Source of the DNA: Actinotalea alkalitolerans
Lineage (GTDB): Bacteria > Actinomycetota > Actinomycetes > Actinomycetales > Cellulomonadaceae
Assembly (NCBI RefSeq): GCF_023369855.1
Contig: NZ_JAMBPP010000005.1
Span: 124,001-188,000, forward strand
Direction: 5' to 3'
DNA length: 64,000 bases
Position 1 is the stretch's first letter. Every line of letters begins with the position of its first letter. The translations under genes and the position numbers were made by a program. The notes under the pieces were generated by a model. That model was not told where the DNA came from. It searched no databases and saw only the letters and a list, made by a program, of their open reading frames with translations. Positions 17,070-24,844 of this stretch are shown here, in pieces.

Positions 17070-17833
17070 TGGATCCGGCAACCCTGGCGGGTCTCGCGCT
17101 CGCCTTCGGGATGGTGCTCATGGGCATCCTCGTCGAGGGTGCCAGCCCGATGTCCGTGGTGCTCCCGGCCCCGATGATCCTGGTGATCGGCGGCACGCTC
17201 GGAGCCGGTCTGGCCAGCAGCACGCTGCGTGACGCCGTGCGTGCCTTCAAGACGCTGCCGAAGTGGCTCACCTTCAAGCAGCCCGACATGGACAGCACGG
17301 TCGACACCGTGGTCGGCCTGGCCGACCGCGCCCGTCGGGAGGGCCTGCTCTCGCTCGAGGACGCGGCCCGCGACGTCGACAACGAGTTCCTGCGCGCGGG
17401 GCTGCAGGCCGCGATCGACGGCACCGACCCCGACGACCTGCGCGAGATGCTCGAGGACCGCATCGCCAGCAAGCGGGCGATGGACAAGATCACCGCGAAG
17501 TACTGGAACACCATGGGTGGCTACGCCCCCACGATCGGCATCATCGGCACGGTCGTCTCGCTGGTGCACGTGCTCGAGAACCTCGCCCAGCCCGACGAGC
17601 TCGGGCACATGATCGCCGCGGCCTTCGTCGCGACCCTGTGGGGCCTGCTCAGCGCCAACCTGGTCTTCCTGCCCATCGGTGCCCGCATCGCCCGCGCCTC
17701 CGAGCTCGAGTGCGCTCACATGTCCATGGCCGTCGAGGGCCTGCTGGCCATCCAGTCGGGGGCCAACCCGCGCCTGGTCGGCCAGCGTCTGCGTAGCCTC
17801 ATGCCGCCCGACCAGGTCAAGGACGCCGCGTGA
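17069..17833 (+). CDS. motA: Flagellar motor stator protein MotA
   Basis: Membrane stator subunit forming the ion channel with MotB. The 254-residue product has four membrane segments: two near the N terminus (LAGLALAFGMVLMGILVEG; VVLPAPMILVIGGTLGAGLA) and two in the second half (YAPTIGIIGTVVSLVHVLE; AAFVATLWGLLSANLVFLP). The cytoplasmic loop between them carries conserved charged residues that face FliG. Length is typical of Gram-positive MotA. It overlaps flbD and motB. Confidence 0.96.
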   Translation: MDPATLAGLALAFGMVLMGILVEGASPMSVVLPAPMILVIGGTLGAGLASSTLRDAVRAFKTLPKWLTFKQPDMDSTVDTVVGLADRARREGLLSLEDAARDVDNEFLRAGLQAAIDGTDPDDLREMLEDRIASKRAMDKITAKYWNTMGGYAPTIGIIGTVVSLVHVLENLAQPDELGHMIAAAFVATLWGLLSANLVFLPIGARIARASELECAHMSMAVEGLLAIQSGANPRLVGQRLRSLMPPDQVKDAA

Positions 17834-18744
17834 GTGCGGGCCACGGCTCGGGCGGGCACGGCCGCAAGGGTGGTCGGCGCGGTGGTGCGCACGAGGAGGA
17901 GGAGCACGAGAACCACGAGCGGTGGGCGGTCAGCTACGCCGACATGATGACCGTGCTCGTGGGCCTGTTCATCGTCATGTACGCGATGAGCAGCGTCGAC
18001 GAGGTCAAGTACGAGCAGCTGCGCGACTCCCTGGCCGCCGGGTTCGGCAACCGCGCCCCCTCGATGCTCGAGGGCAGCAGCGGTGCGCTCACCGGGACCG
18101 AGAGCTTCCAGATCACCCCGGACATCGCCAAGGACACCGGGATCCTGTCCGAGCAGATCCGTACGCTGACCGCGACCCCGACCACCACCGACCTCACGCT
18201 CACCGAGCAGGAGCGCACGGCCCTGCGGGCCGACGCGGAGTTCGAGCGCCTCGAGGCCATCGCCGACCAGATCTCCGCGGCCCTGACCGAGCAGGCCCTG
18301 GCCGACAGGGTGCGTTTCCGGGTGACCGAGCGGGGACTGGTGATCGGCATGGTCGCCGACGACGTCTTCTTCCAGGCCGATGCCGCCACGCTCACCGAGA
18401 CCGCGCAGCGGGTGCTGGACACCATGGCACCGGTCCTGGTGGGGATCACCGACGAGATCTCGATCGAAGGGCACGCCAACGTGCTGCCCACCGCCCGCTA
18501 CCCCACCAACTGGGAGCTGTCCTCCGACCGCGCCACCCAGGTGCTCCGGCGCCTGGTCGAGACCGGGGGTCTGCCCGCCCAGCGCGTCGCGGCCGTCGGC
18601 TTCGGTGAGGCCCGGCCCCTCGAGGAGGCCGGGGGCGTCGCCGCCCTCGACGCCAACCGCAGGGTCGACCTCGTGGTGCTCAGCGCCGCCCCCGAGACCG
18701 TACGCGCCCTCCTGCCCGCCATCGCCGCCAGAGAACCGAGGTGA
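17830..18744 (+). CDS. motB: Flagellar motor stator protein MotB
   Basis: Peptidoglycan-anchored stator subunit. The 304-residue product has a Gly/His/Glu-rich cytoplasmic N terminus, one membrane helix at about residues 35-55 (SYADMMTVLVGLFIVMYAMS) containing the ion-binding Asp (D38), and a C-terminal OmpA-like domain (about 195-290) with the peptidoglycan-binding segment NWELSSDRATQVLRRLVE. The start is GTG overlapping the motA stop. Whether it uses protons or sodium cannot be decided from this alone. Confidence 0.96.
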   Translation: MSAGHGSGGHGRKGGRRGGAHEEEEHENHERWAVSYADMMTVLVGLFIVMYAMSSVDEVKYEQLRDSLAAGFGNRAPSMLEGSSGALTGTESFQITPDIAKDTGILSEQIRTLTATPTTTDLTLTEQERTALRADAEFERLEAIADQISAALTEQALADRVRFRVTERGLVIGMVADDVFFQADAATLTETAQRVLDTMAPVLVGITDEISIEGHANVLPTARYPTNWELSSDRATQVLRRLVETGGLPAQRVAAVGFGEARPLEEAGGVAALDANRRVDLVVLSAAPETVRALLPAIAAREPR

Positions 18745-19268
18745 CCCCGATGCCCACCGAGCAGCGCATCATCGCCAGCAAGCCCAAGATCGGCGCCCGC
18801 CCTGCACCGGGCGCGCCGGCCGTCGAGGCCGAGCCCGAAGCCGCACCGAAGAGCAAGAAGAAGCTCGTGATCATCGTGGTCGCCGCCCTGCTGCTCGTCG
18901 GGGGTGGGGGCGGCTACTGGTTCCTGCTGGGACCGGGCGCCGGGGCGAGCGAGGCCCAGGAGGCCGAGCCGCCACCCGAGCCCGGTGAGGTCCTCACGGT
19001 CGACCCGGTCAACCTCAACCTCGCCGGTGGCCACTACCTGCGCCTGGGGCTCGGTCTGCAGATGACGGCCGACGCCGGCGGGCACGGGAAGGTCGACACG
19101 GCCCGGGCCCTGGACCTCGCGATCGCCCTGTTCTCGGGACGTACGGTCGAGGAGGTGTCGGACGCGGAGACGCGCGACGCCCTCAAGGCCGAGCTCCTGC
19201 ACCAGCTCGAGGAGGCCTATCACGGGGAGGTGATGGGGCTCTACTTCACCGACTACGTCACCCAGTGA
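18741..19268 (+). CDS. fliL: Flagellar basal body-associated protein FliL
   Basis: Single-pass membrane protein that rings the stators. The 175-residue product has a cytoplasmic N terminus, one membrane helix at about residues 43-65 (KLVIIVVAALLLVGGGGGYW), a Pro/Glu-rich linker and a stomatin-like C domain (VDPVNLNLAGGHYLRLGLGL; ending GLYFTDYVTQ). GTG 18741 overlaps the motB stop; ATG 18750 is an alternative three codons downstream. Last gene of the motor operon. Confidence 0.93.
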   Translation: MTPMPTEQRIIASKPKIGARPAPGAPAVEAEPEAAPKSKKKLVIIVVAALLLVGGGGGYWFLLGPGAGASEAQEAEPPPEPGEVLTVDPVNLNLAGGHYLRLGLGLQMTADAGGHGKVDTARALDLAIALFSGRTVEEVSDAETRDALKAELLHQLEEAYHGEVMGLYFTDYVTQ

Positions 19269-19277
19269 GGTGACCTG

Positions 19278-19295
19278 ACCGGCACGGATGCCGGT
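19278..19295 (+). terminator. Hairpin after fliL
   Basis: ACCGGCA and TGCCGGT form a 7-bp stem with a CGGA loop, 9 bp after the fliL stop. Together with the hairpin at 19304 it probably ends the motor operon before the fliM promoter. Confidence 0.5.
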
Positions 19296-19303
19296 GGTCT
19301 CAC

Positions 19304-19321
19304 GGCGCCATGGAGGGCGCC
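19304..19321 (+). promoter_or_regulatory. CATGGA hairpin between fliL and fliM
   Basis: GGCGCC and GGCGCC pair around the loop ATGGAG. It has the same CATGGA core as the fliC, flgB, flbD and cheA elements, but lies upstream of the fliM promoter, so it would be in the 3' end of the motAB-fliL transcript, or in a longer fliM leader from an unseen promoter. Confidence 0.4.
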
Positions 19322-19423
19322 ACATCGTCCCGGGGATGACCCGGGGAGCAGTGCCGCGAGCCGTCCGTGAGGGGCTCTCCGGGTGAAAGACCTGGTCCGG
19401 ACCCGTGTCGGTCGCACCACAAT

Positions 19424-19453
19424 CCTCAGGACCCCTGCGGCCCTGCCGATGGG
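19424..19453 (+). promoter_or_regulatory. Sigma-28-type promoter of fliM-csrA export operon
   Basis: CCTCA, 17 bases, CCGATGGG. The expected transcription start is about 19458-19461, coinciding with the GTG start of fliM at 19460, which suggests a leaderless first gene. Confidence 0.7.
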
Positions 19454-19459
19454 CTGCAC

Positions 19460-20392
19460 GTGACGGTCCAGGACACCATGCAGCCCCCCGCGCGGCGCAA
19501 GCGCTCGGCAGAGCCCGAGCCCTACGACTTCCGCCGCCCGATGACCCTCGCCCGTGAGCACGGGCGGGTGCTCGAGATGGCCTTCGAGACCTTCGCCCGC
19601 CAGTGGGGCACGCAGCTCACGTCGCGGCTGCGCGTCGTGGCGCAGGTCGGGCTCGAGTCGGTCGAGATGCGCTCCTACGACGAGTACGTGCGCAGCCTCG
19701 AGCCGATGACCACGATGGTGCTGTGCTCGGTCGAGAACGGCCGCAGCACCGCCGTCCTGCAGCTGCCGATCGACTCGACGATGCTGTGGATCGACTACCT
19801 GCTGGGTGGCCCCGGCATCGTGGTCGAGGCCCCCGACCGCGAGCTCACCGAGATCGAGTGGCACCTGCTGCGCGAGCTGCTCCAGCACGCGCTCGCCGAC
19901 CTCACCTACGCGTTCGCCTCGGTGTGCCCGCTGGACGTCGCGGTCAAGACGGTCCAGTACAACCCGCAGTTCGTGCAGGCCGTCGCGGCCTCCGAGCCGG
20001 TGATCATCGCGACCTTCGAGCTGCACGTCGGTGACCGCACGAGCATCGCGACGCTGATGGCCCCGGCCGAGGTGATGCTCTCCTCGATGCGCGCCGGGGA
20101 GAAGCTCGACAACCGCTCCGCCGAGGAGGTCCGGGCGCACCGCGTCGCCCTCGAACGGATCTCCGACCAGGTCCACGGCGTCCCGGTGGACGTCTCGGTG
20201 CGCTTCGCCGGGCAGAGCGTCACCGCCGGCGTCGTGAGCCGGCTCGCCGTGGGCGACGTGCTGCCCCTGCACCACCGCGCCGACAAGCCCCTGGACATCG
20301 TCGTCGACGACGTCGTGCTGGGACGCGCTGCCATCGGGGCCAACGGGTCCCGCCTTGCCTGCCTGGTCGTCACCTCCGAGGAGAAGTCCTGA
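19460..20392 (+). CDS. fliM: Flagellar motor switch protein FliM
   Basis: C-ring protein that binds phosphorylated CheY and reverses rotation. With GTG 19460 the product has 310 residues and starts MTVQDTMQPPARRKRSAEPE; PYDFRRPMTLAREHGRVLEM follows. The middle domain has LLGGPGIVVEAPDRELTEIE and the C-terminal SpoA domain is at about residues 225-305. The short N-terminal CheY-binding peptide usual in FliM is not obvious here. ATG 19478 is an alternative start, but the promoter position favours GTG 19460. Confidence 0.95.
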   Translation: MTVQDTMQPPARRKRSAEPEPYDFRRPMTLAREHGRVLEMAFETFARQWGTQLTSRLRVVAQVGLESVEMRSYDEYVRSLEPMTTMVLCSVENGRSTAVLQLPIDSTMLWIDYLLGGPGIVVEAPDRELTEIEWHLLRELLQHALADLTYAFASVCPLDVAVKTVQYNPQFVQAVAASEPVIIATFELHVGDRTSIATLMAPAEVMLSSMRAGEKLDNRSAEEVRAHRVALERISDQVHGVPVDVSVRFAGQSVTAGVVSRLAVGDVLPLHHRADKPLDIVVDDVVLGRAAIGANGSRLACLVVTSEEKS

Positions 20393-21123
20393 TGAGTACC
20401 CTGCCTGCCACCCGCACCGCGGACGAGGACACCCTGACGATCGGCCGCGCGGCCGCGTCGGAGCTCGCCCGGCTGCTGCCCTCGACCGTCCCGCTCCAGG
20501 TCGTGCCGTTCACCCCGGGTGACGCGCCGGCCGCCGGTGCGGTGGCCGTGCGCGCCTCGTTCGTCGGGGCAGCGAGCGCCGACCTGGTGGTCGTCGCCGA
20601 CCAGGCGGCCGCGGTCGCGCTCGAGGGCGCCGACGCCTCGATCTCGCTGGCCGACGCCCTGCGTCCCGCCCTCGAGGCCGCGGCCGCGACCCTGGGGGCC
20701 GGTGTCCTGGACGCCGCGGTCGCCGGACCGGTCGGCTCCGCGCTCGTGGACGACGGCATCGTGTCCTTCGGGCTCGTCCCGGCCGACGGCGGTCCCGCCC
20801 AGGCGTGGTTCGCGCTGCGCCTGCGCCCGCGGCCCGGCTCGGTGCCCAGCCCGCGTGGTGGCGCGACGCACCACGAGCGGTCCAGCCTGCGCCTGCTGCA
20901 CGACGTCGAGATGACCCTCACCGCCGAGATCGGTCGCACCCGGCTCCCTGTGCGTCAGGTGCTCGAGCTCGTGCCGGGCACCGTGCTCGAGCTCGACCGT
21001 GCGGCGGGCTCCCCGGCCGACGTCATGGTCAACGGGCGTCTGGTGGCCCGCGGTGAGGTGGTCGTCGTCGACGAGGACTACGGCATCCGGATCACCGAGA
21101 TCGTCGCGACCGAAGGCATCTGA
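20392..21123 (+). CDS. fliN: Flagellar motor switch protein FliN (long form)
   Basis: C-ring protein. The C-terminal SpoA domain is clear at about residues 165-240 (HDVEMTLTAEIGRTRLPVRQ, then LVPGTVLELDRAAGSPADVM and NGRLVARGEVVVVDEDYGIR). The first 150 residues form a second alpha/beta domain, so this resembles FliY-length proteins rather than the 100-130-residue FliN of enterobacteria. I do not see a clear CheC-type ExxN motif in that domain. TGATG overlap with fliM. Confidence 0.93.
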   Translation: MSTLPATRTADEDTLTIGRAAASELARLLPSTVPLQVVPFTPGDAPAAGAVAVRASFVGAASADLVVVADQAAAVALEGADASISLADALRPALEAAAATLGAGVLDAAVAGPVGSALVDDGIVSFGLVPADGGPAQAWFALRLRPRPGSVPSPRGGATHHERSSLRLLHDVEMTLTAEIGRTRLPVRQVLELVPGTVLELDRAAGSPADVMVNGRLVARGEVVVVDEDYGIRITEIVATEGI

Positions 21124-21128
21124 GCCCC

Positions 21129-21758
21129 GTGGACACCTCGGCCTTCGAGCTCGGACTGCGCGTCGCCCTGTCGCTCGCGTGCGTGCTGGGCGTCATCTGG
21201 TTCGCCGGACGACGCATGGCGGGCACCGCGACGGCGCGCAAGCAGCGTGCCTCGACCCTGTCCGTCGTCGGGCGCCAGTCGCTCGGCGGCAAGACGGGTG
21301 TGGCGCTGGTCGAGGTCTCGGGTCGTCGGCTGCTGCTCGGGGTCAGCGAGCACGGCGTGAACCTGCTCGCCGAGGTCGAGATCCCTGTCGAGGAGCTTGC
21401 GTCGGCCGTCGAACGGGTCGAGCTGGACCCCGCCGAGCTGGTGCTGGCCGACCTCGGCGTCCCGTCCGACTTCGAGGTCGCGCCGACCCTGTCGGCCTTC
21501 GACGACCCGTCCGAGGTCGACGTCCCGTTCGACCTCTCGGGCCTGGACGGCCTCGCCCCGCACGACGAGACGGTGCACACCGTCCGCCCCACGGTACGGC
21601 CCGCCCCGGCGGTCCGCGGCACTGCCCCCACGTCGACCCCCGCGGCACGGATGCCCGCGGTTCCCACGCCCCGCAGCCCTCTCGAGGGATCGATCCTGGA
21701 CGCCGCCACGTGGCGCCGGGCGATGGCTGCGGTGCAGGAACGGACCATCCGGCGTTGA
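21129..21758 (+). CDS. fliO: Flagellar biosynthetic protein FliO
   Basis: Helper for assembly of the FliP-FliQ-FliR gate. The 209-residue product has one N-terminal membrane helix (VALSLACVLGVIWFAGRRM, about residues 12-30), followed by the FliO domain (STLSVVGRQSLGGKTGVALV and GRRLLLGVSEHGVNLLAEVE). The last 90 residues are variable and Pro-rich. The GTG start lies 5 bp after fliN. The fliP start overlaps its stop. Confidence 0.9.
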   Translation: MDTSAFELGLRVALSLACVLGVIWFAGRRMAGTATARKQRASTLSVVGRQSLGGKTGVALVEVSGRRLLLGVSEHGVNLLAEVEIPVEELASAVERVELDPAELVLADLGVPSDFEVAPTLSAFDDPSEVDVPFDLSGLDGLAPHDETVHTVRPTVRPAPAVRGTAPTSTPAARMPAVPTPRSPLEGSILDAATWRRAMAAVQERTIRR

Positions 21759-22609
21759 CGCTGCCCCTGACACCTCCCACCTCCCCCCTCACCCCCACCC
21801 CGAGCCGTGCCCCGCGGACGGCACTGGTGGTCCTGCTGGCACTGGTCCTGACGGTCCTGGTCCTCATGCTGGGCGCCGGAGCGGCCGCAGCCGCCCCCGT
21901 CCCGCCCACCGACCCGGTCGCCCCGGCGGACCCGGCGACCACCGACCCGACCGTCTCGATCGACCTCAACGGCGTCAACGGGACGCCCAACAGCTCGATC
22001 GTGGTGCTGCTGACCATCACGCTGCTCTCGGTGGCCCCGTCGCTGCTGCTGATGATGACGAGCTTCACCAAGATCTTCGTGGTCCTCGCGCTGACCCGGA
22101 ACGCGATGGGTCTGACGGGTGTGCCACCCAACCAGGTGCTGGCCGGGCTGACCCTCTTCCTCAGCCTGTTCATCATGGCGCCGGTCATCAGCGACGTGAA
22201 CGAGACGGGCGTCCAGCCTTACCTCGCGGGTGACGCGACCTTCGCCGAGGCCGTCGAGGTGGGCTCGGACCCGCTGCGGACGTTCATGCTCGGCCAGACC
22301 CGTGAGGCCGACCTGGCCCTGGTGACCCGCACCGCGGACCTGCCCAACCCCGAGACGCCCGAGGCCGTCCCGATGACCAGCCTCATCCCGGCCTTCATGC
22401 TCTCCGAGCTGCGCTCGGCGTTCATCATCGGATTCGTCATCTTCGTGCCGTTCCTGGTGATCGACCTGGTCGTGGCCGCCTCGCTGATGAGCATGGGCAT
22501 GATGATGCTGCCCCCGGTGATGGTCTCCCTGCCGTTCAAGCTGCTGCTCTTCGTCCTGGTCGACGGGTGGGGCCTGATCGTCACCGCGCTGGTGGGGAGC
22601 TACGCCTGA
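21755..22609 (+). CDS. fliP: Flagellar biosynthetic protein FliP
   Basis: Core subunit of the export gate. I choose TTG 21755, overlapping the fliO stop, giving 284 residues with a signal peptide (TALVVLLALVLTVLVLMLG, about residues 22-40, then an Ala-rich cleavage region). The conserved body has SVAPSLLLMMTSFTKIFVVL, GVPPNQVLAGLTLFLSLFIM and the C-terminal GMMMLPPVMVSLPFKLLLFV. The rare TTG start matches the frame and keeps the signal peptide; no ATG or GTG exists before the signal, and GTG 21826 would cut into it. Confidence 0.95.
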   Translation: MTLPLTPPTSPLTPTPSRAPRTALVVLLALVLTVLVLMLGAGAAAAAPVPPTDPVAPADPATTDPTVSIDLNGVNGTPNSSIVVLLTITLLSVAPSLLLMMTSFTKIFVVLALTRNAMGLTGVPPNQVLAGLTLFLSLFIMAPVISDVNETGVQPYLAGDATFAEAVEVGSDPLRTFMLGQTREADLALVTRTADLPNPETPEAVPMTSLIPAFMLSELRSAFIIGFVIFVPFLVIDLVVAASLMSMGMMMLPPVMVSLPFKLLLFVLVDGWGLIVTALVGSYA

Positions 22610-22881
22610 TGGACACCACCGCAGTCCTGGACATCGGGTACGCCGCCATGACCCTCGCGGCCAAGCTGGCCGCCCCCATCCTGATCACCGCCCTGGTGGT
22701 GGGCTTCACCGTGTCCCTCCTGCAGTCGATCACCCAGGTCCAGGAGGTGACGCTGAGCTTCGTGCCCAAGGCCGTGGGGGTGGGTGTCGCCCTGCTCGTC
22801 GCCGGGCACTGGATGATCTCCGAGACGGTGGCCTTCACCCACGAGATGTTCGAGCGCATCCCGAACCTGCTGGGCGGGTGA
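22609..22881 (+). CDS. fliQ: Flagellar biosynthetic protein FliQ
   Basis: Small export-gate subunit. The 90-residue product is two membrane helices (LAAPILITALVVGFTVSLLQ and VGVGVALLVAGHWMISETV) joined by the conserved SITQVQEVTLSFVPK segment. Length is typical. It overlaps the fliP stop as TGATG. Confidence 0.97.
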   Translation: MDTTAVLDIGYAAMTLAAKLAAPILITALVVGFTVSLLQSITQVQEVTLSFVPKAVGVGVALLVAGHWMISETVAFTHEMFERIPNLLGG

Positions 22882-22888
22882 CCCGGAC

Positions 22889-23671
22889 GTGGGCATCACC
22901 CTCTCGCTGGCCTCCGTCGAGGTGGCCATGCTCGCCGGCGTGCGGGTCGCGGCCTTCCTGGTGATCGCCCCGCCGTTCTCCCACCGCGGCATCCCGAACC
23001 GCATCAAGGCGATGCTCGCGGTGGCCCTGGGTCTGCTCGCCGGGCCACGGGCCGCCGAGGCCGCCGGACCGCAGATCGGCACCGCGATGGCCTCGGGCAC
23101 CGCGATGTTCGTGGGGGACCTCGTGCTGCAGGTGGTGATCGGCCTGGCCCTGGGCTTCCTGGTGTCGCTGACCTTCGCCGCGGTGCAGGCCGCCGGGAAC
23201 CTGATCGACCTGTTCGGCGGCTTCCAGCTGGCCCAGGCCTTCGACCCGATGATGCAGACCAACGGTGCGCAGTTCTCCCGGCTCTACACGATGACCGCGA
23301 TCGTGCTCCTGTTCGCCTCGGACGCCTACCAGCTGGTGATCGCCGGTCTGGTCCGCAGCTTCGAGGCCCTGCCCCTGGGCACCCCGCTGAACCTGGCCGC
23401 CATGGCGCAGGCCGGGACCGAGGGGCTCACCCAGCTCTTCCTCGCGGCGCTGCAGGTCGCCGGACCGCTGATCGTGGTGCTCTTCCTGGCCGACGTCGGC
23501 CTGGGTCTGCTGACCCGGGTCGCACCGGCGCTCAACGCCTTCGCCCTGGGCTTCCCGCTCAAGATCCTGATGACGCTGACCCTCGGCGTGACCGCCTACA
23601 CGGCGTTGCCGACGATCGTCGCCGCCCTGACCGGCACCGCCGTGACGCGCATGCTGGAGGTGGGGCAGTGA
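22889..23671 (+). CDS. fliR: Flagellar biosynthetic protein FliR
   Basis: Export-gate membrane protein, 260 residues with about six membrane segments, starting at GTG (MGITLSLASVEVAMLAGVRV). Family features include RVAAFLVIAPPFSHRGIPNR near residues 18-37 and the central LIDLFGGFQLAQAFDPMMQ segment. It is 7 bp after fliQ and overlaps flhB by GTGA, the usual fliP-Q-R-flhB-flhA order. Confidence 0.96.
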   Translation: MGITLSLASVEVAMLAGVRVAAFLVIAPPFSHRGIPNRIKAMLAVALGLLAGPRAAEAAGPQIGTAMASGTAMFVGDLVLQVVIGLALGFLVSLTFAAVQAAGNLIDLFGGFQLAQAFDPMMQTNGAQFSRLYTMTAIVLLFASDAYQLVIAGLVRSFEALPLGTPLNLAAMAQAGTEGLTQLFLAALQVAGPLIVVLFLADVGLGLLTRVAPALNAFALGFPLKILMTLTLGVTAYTALPTIVAALTGTAVTRMLEVGQ

Positions 23672-24780
23672 GCAAGGACGCGCAGGAGAAGACCGAGGAG
23701 GCCACCCCGAAGCGCAAGACCCAGAACCGCAAGGAGGGGGCGCTCCAGCGCTCGCAGGACCTCTCGGCGTGGCTCGGCATCGGCTTCGGCGCGATCATGC
23801 TGCCCTTCGTGCTGCGCAACGCCTCGGGTGCGGGGATCGAGCAGCTCGACCTGGTGCGGGACGTCATCGCCTCGCCCGACCCCGAGCTCGCCGTGACCGC
23901 GCTCACCACCGGCCTGAGCTCGATCCTGATCTCCCTGGCGCCCCTGATGACGGTGGTGGTCCTGGCCGCGATCATCGGCTCGGCGCTCCAGGGCGGCATC
24001 CACGTCTCGCACAAGAAGCTCAAGCCCACCTTCAAGCAGTTCAACCTCCCCAAGGGCGTCAAGCAGAAGTTCGGCATGGAGGCCGTCTGGAACGGTGTCA
24101 AGGCCGCGCTCAAGGCCTTCGCGATCGGTGCGGTGCTCTACACGGTGGTGCAGAGCCTGATCCCGCTGATGCTCGGCTCGGGCATGCACTCGATGAGCTA
24201 CGTGCTGACCCAGGCGAGCGACGGCGTCAGCAACCTGATGCGGACCGCCGTGGTGGCCGGGCTGGTCCTGGCCGCGGCGGACGTCCTGGTGATCTCCAAG
24301 CGCAACCGCAAGAAGACGCGGATGAGCAAGAAGGAGGTCAAGGACGAGAACAAGCAGCAGGAGGGTGACCCGCTGCTCAAGGGCGCCATCCGCTCCAAGC
24401 AGATCGCGATGAGCCGCAACCGGATGATCTCCGAGGTCGCCAACGCCGACGTCGTGCTGGTCAACCCCACCCACGTGGCGGTGGCCCTGCGCTACGAGCC
24501 CGGGACCGGGGCGCCACGGGTGGTCGCCAAGGGCTCGGGGCACGTGGCGACACGCATCCGCGAGGTCGCGGCCGAGAAGCGCGTCCCGATGGTCGAGGAC
24601 GTGCCGCTGGCCCGTGCGCTGCACGCGGCCTGCGAGCTGGGCCAGGAGATCCCCGGACACCTCTACACCGCGGTCGCGCGCATCCTCGCCTTCGTCATGG
24701 CGCTGCGGCGCCGTGGCGCTGCGATGGGCATGCACAAGCCGCCCGGCGGGCCCACCGAGCTCCCCCCGGAGCCGACATGA
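23668..24780 (+). CDS. flhB: Flagellar export switch protein FlhB
   Basis: Export-gate protein that changes substrate specificity from hook to filament after self-cleavage. The 370-residue product starts MSKDAQEKTEEATPKRKTQN, has four membrane segments and the cytoplasmic domain with the self-cleavage motif NPTH at residues 266-269 (VVLVNPTHVAVALRY). The start is GTG overlapping the fliR stop. Confidence 0.97.
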   Translation: MSKDAQEKTEEATPKRKTQNRKEGALQRSQDLSAWLGIGFGAIMLPFVLRNASGAGIEQLDLVRDVIASPDPELAVTALTTGLSSILISLAPLMTVVVLAAIIGSALQGGIHVSHKKLKPTFKQFNLPKGVKQKFGMEAVWNGVKAALKAFAIGAVLYTVVQSLIPLMLGSGMHSMSYVLTQASDGVSNLMRTAVVAGLVLAAADVLVISKRNRKKTRMSKKEVKDENKQQEGDPLLKGAIRSKQIAMSRNRMISEVANADVVLVNPTHVAVALRYEPGTGAPRVVAKGSGHVATRIREVAAEKRVPMVEDVPLARALHAACELGQEIPGHLYTAVARILAFVMALRRRGAAMGMHKPPGGPTELPPEPT

Positions 24781-24844
24781 GAGCCCCCGCCACCCCACGC
24801 ACGACCCGCCCCGACACACTCAGCGAGACGATGGAGAACCAGCC

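Noticed and set aside
14858-17719. A 953-codon open frame on the minus strand opposite flgD-flgE-flbD-motA
   Set aside because: It lies antisense to clear, conserved genes and has His/Gln/Arg-rich, domain-free text; such frames are common in DNA with C/G at third positions.
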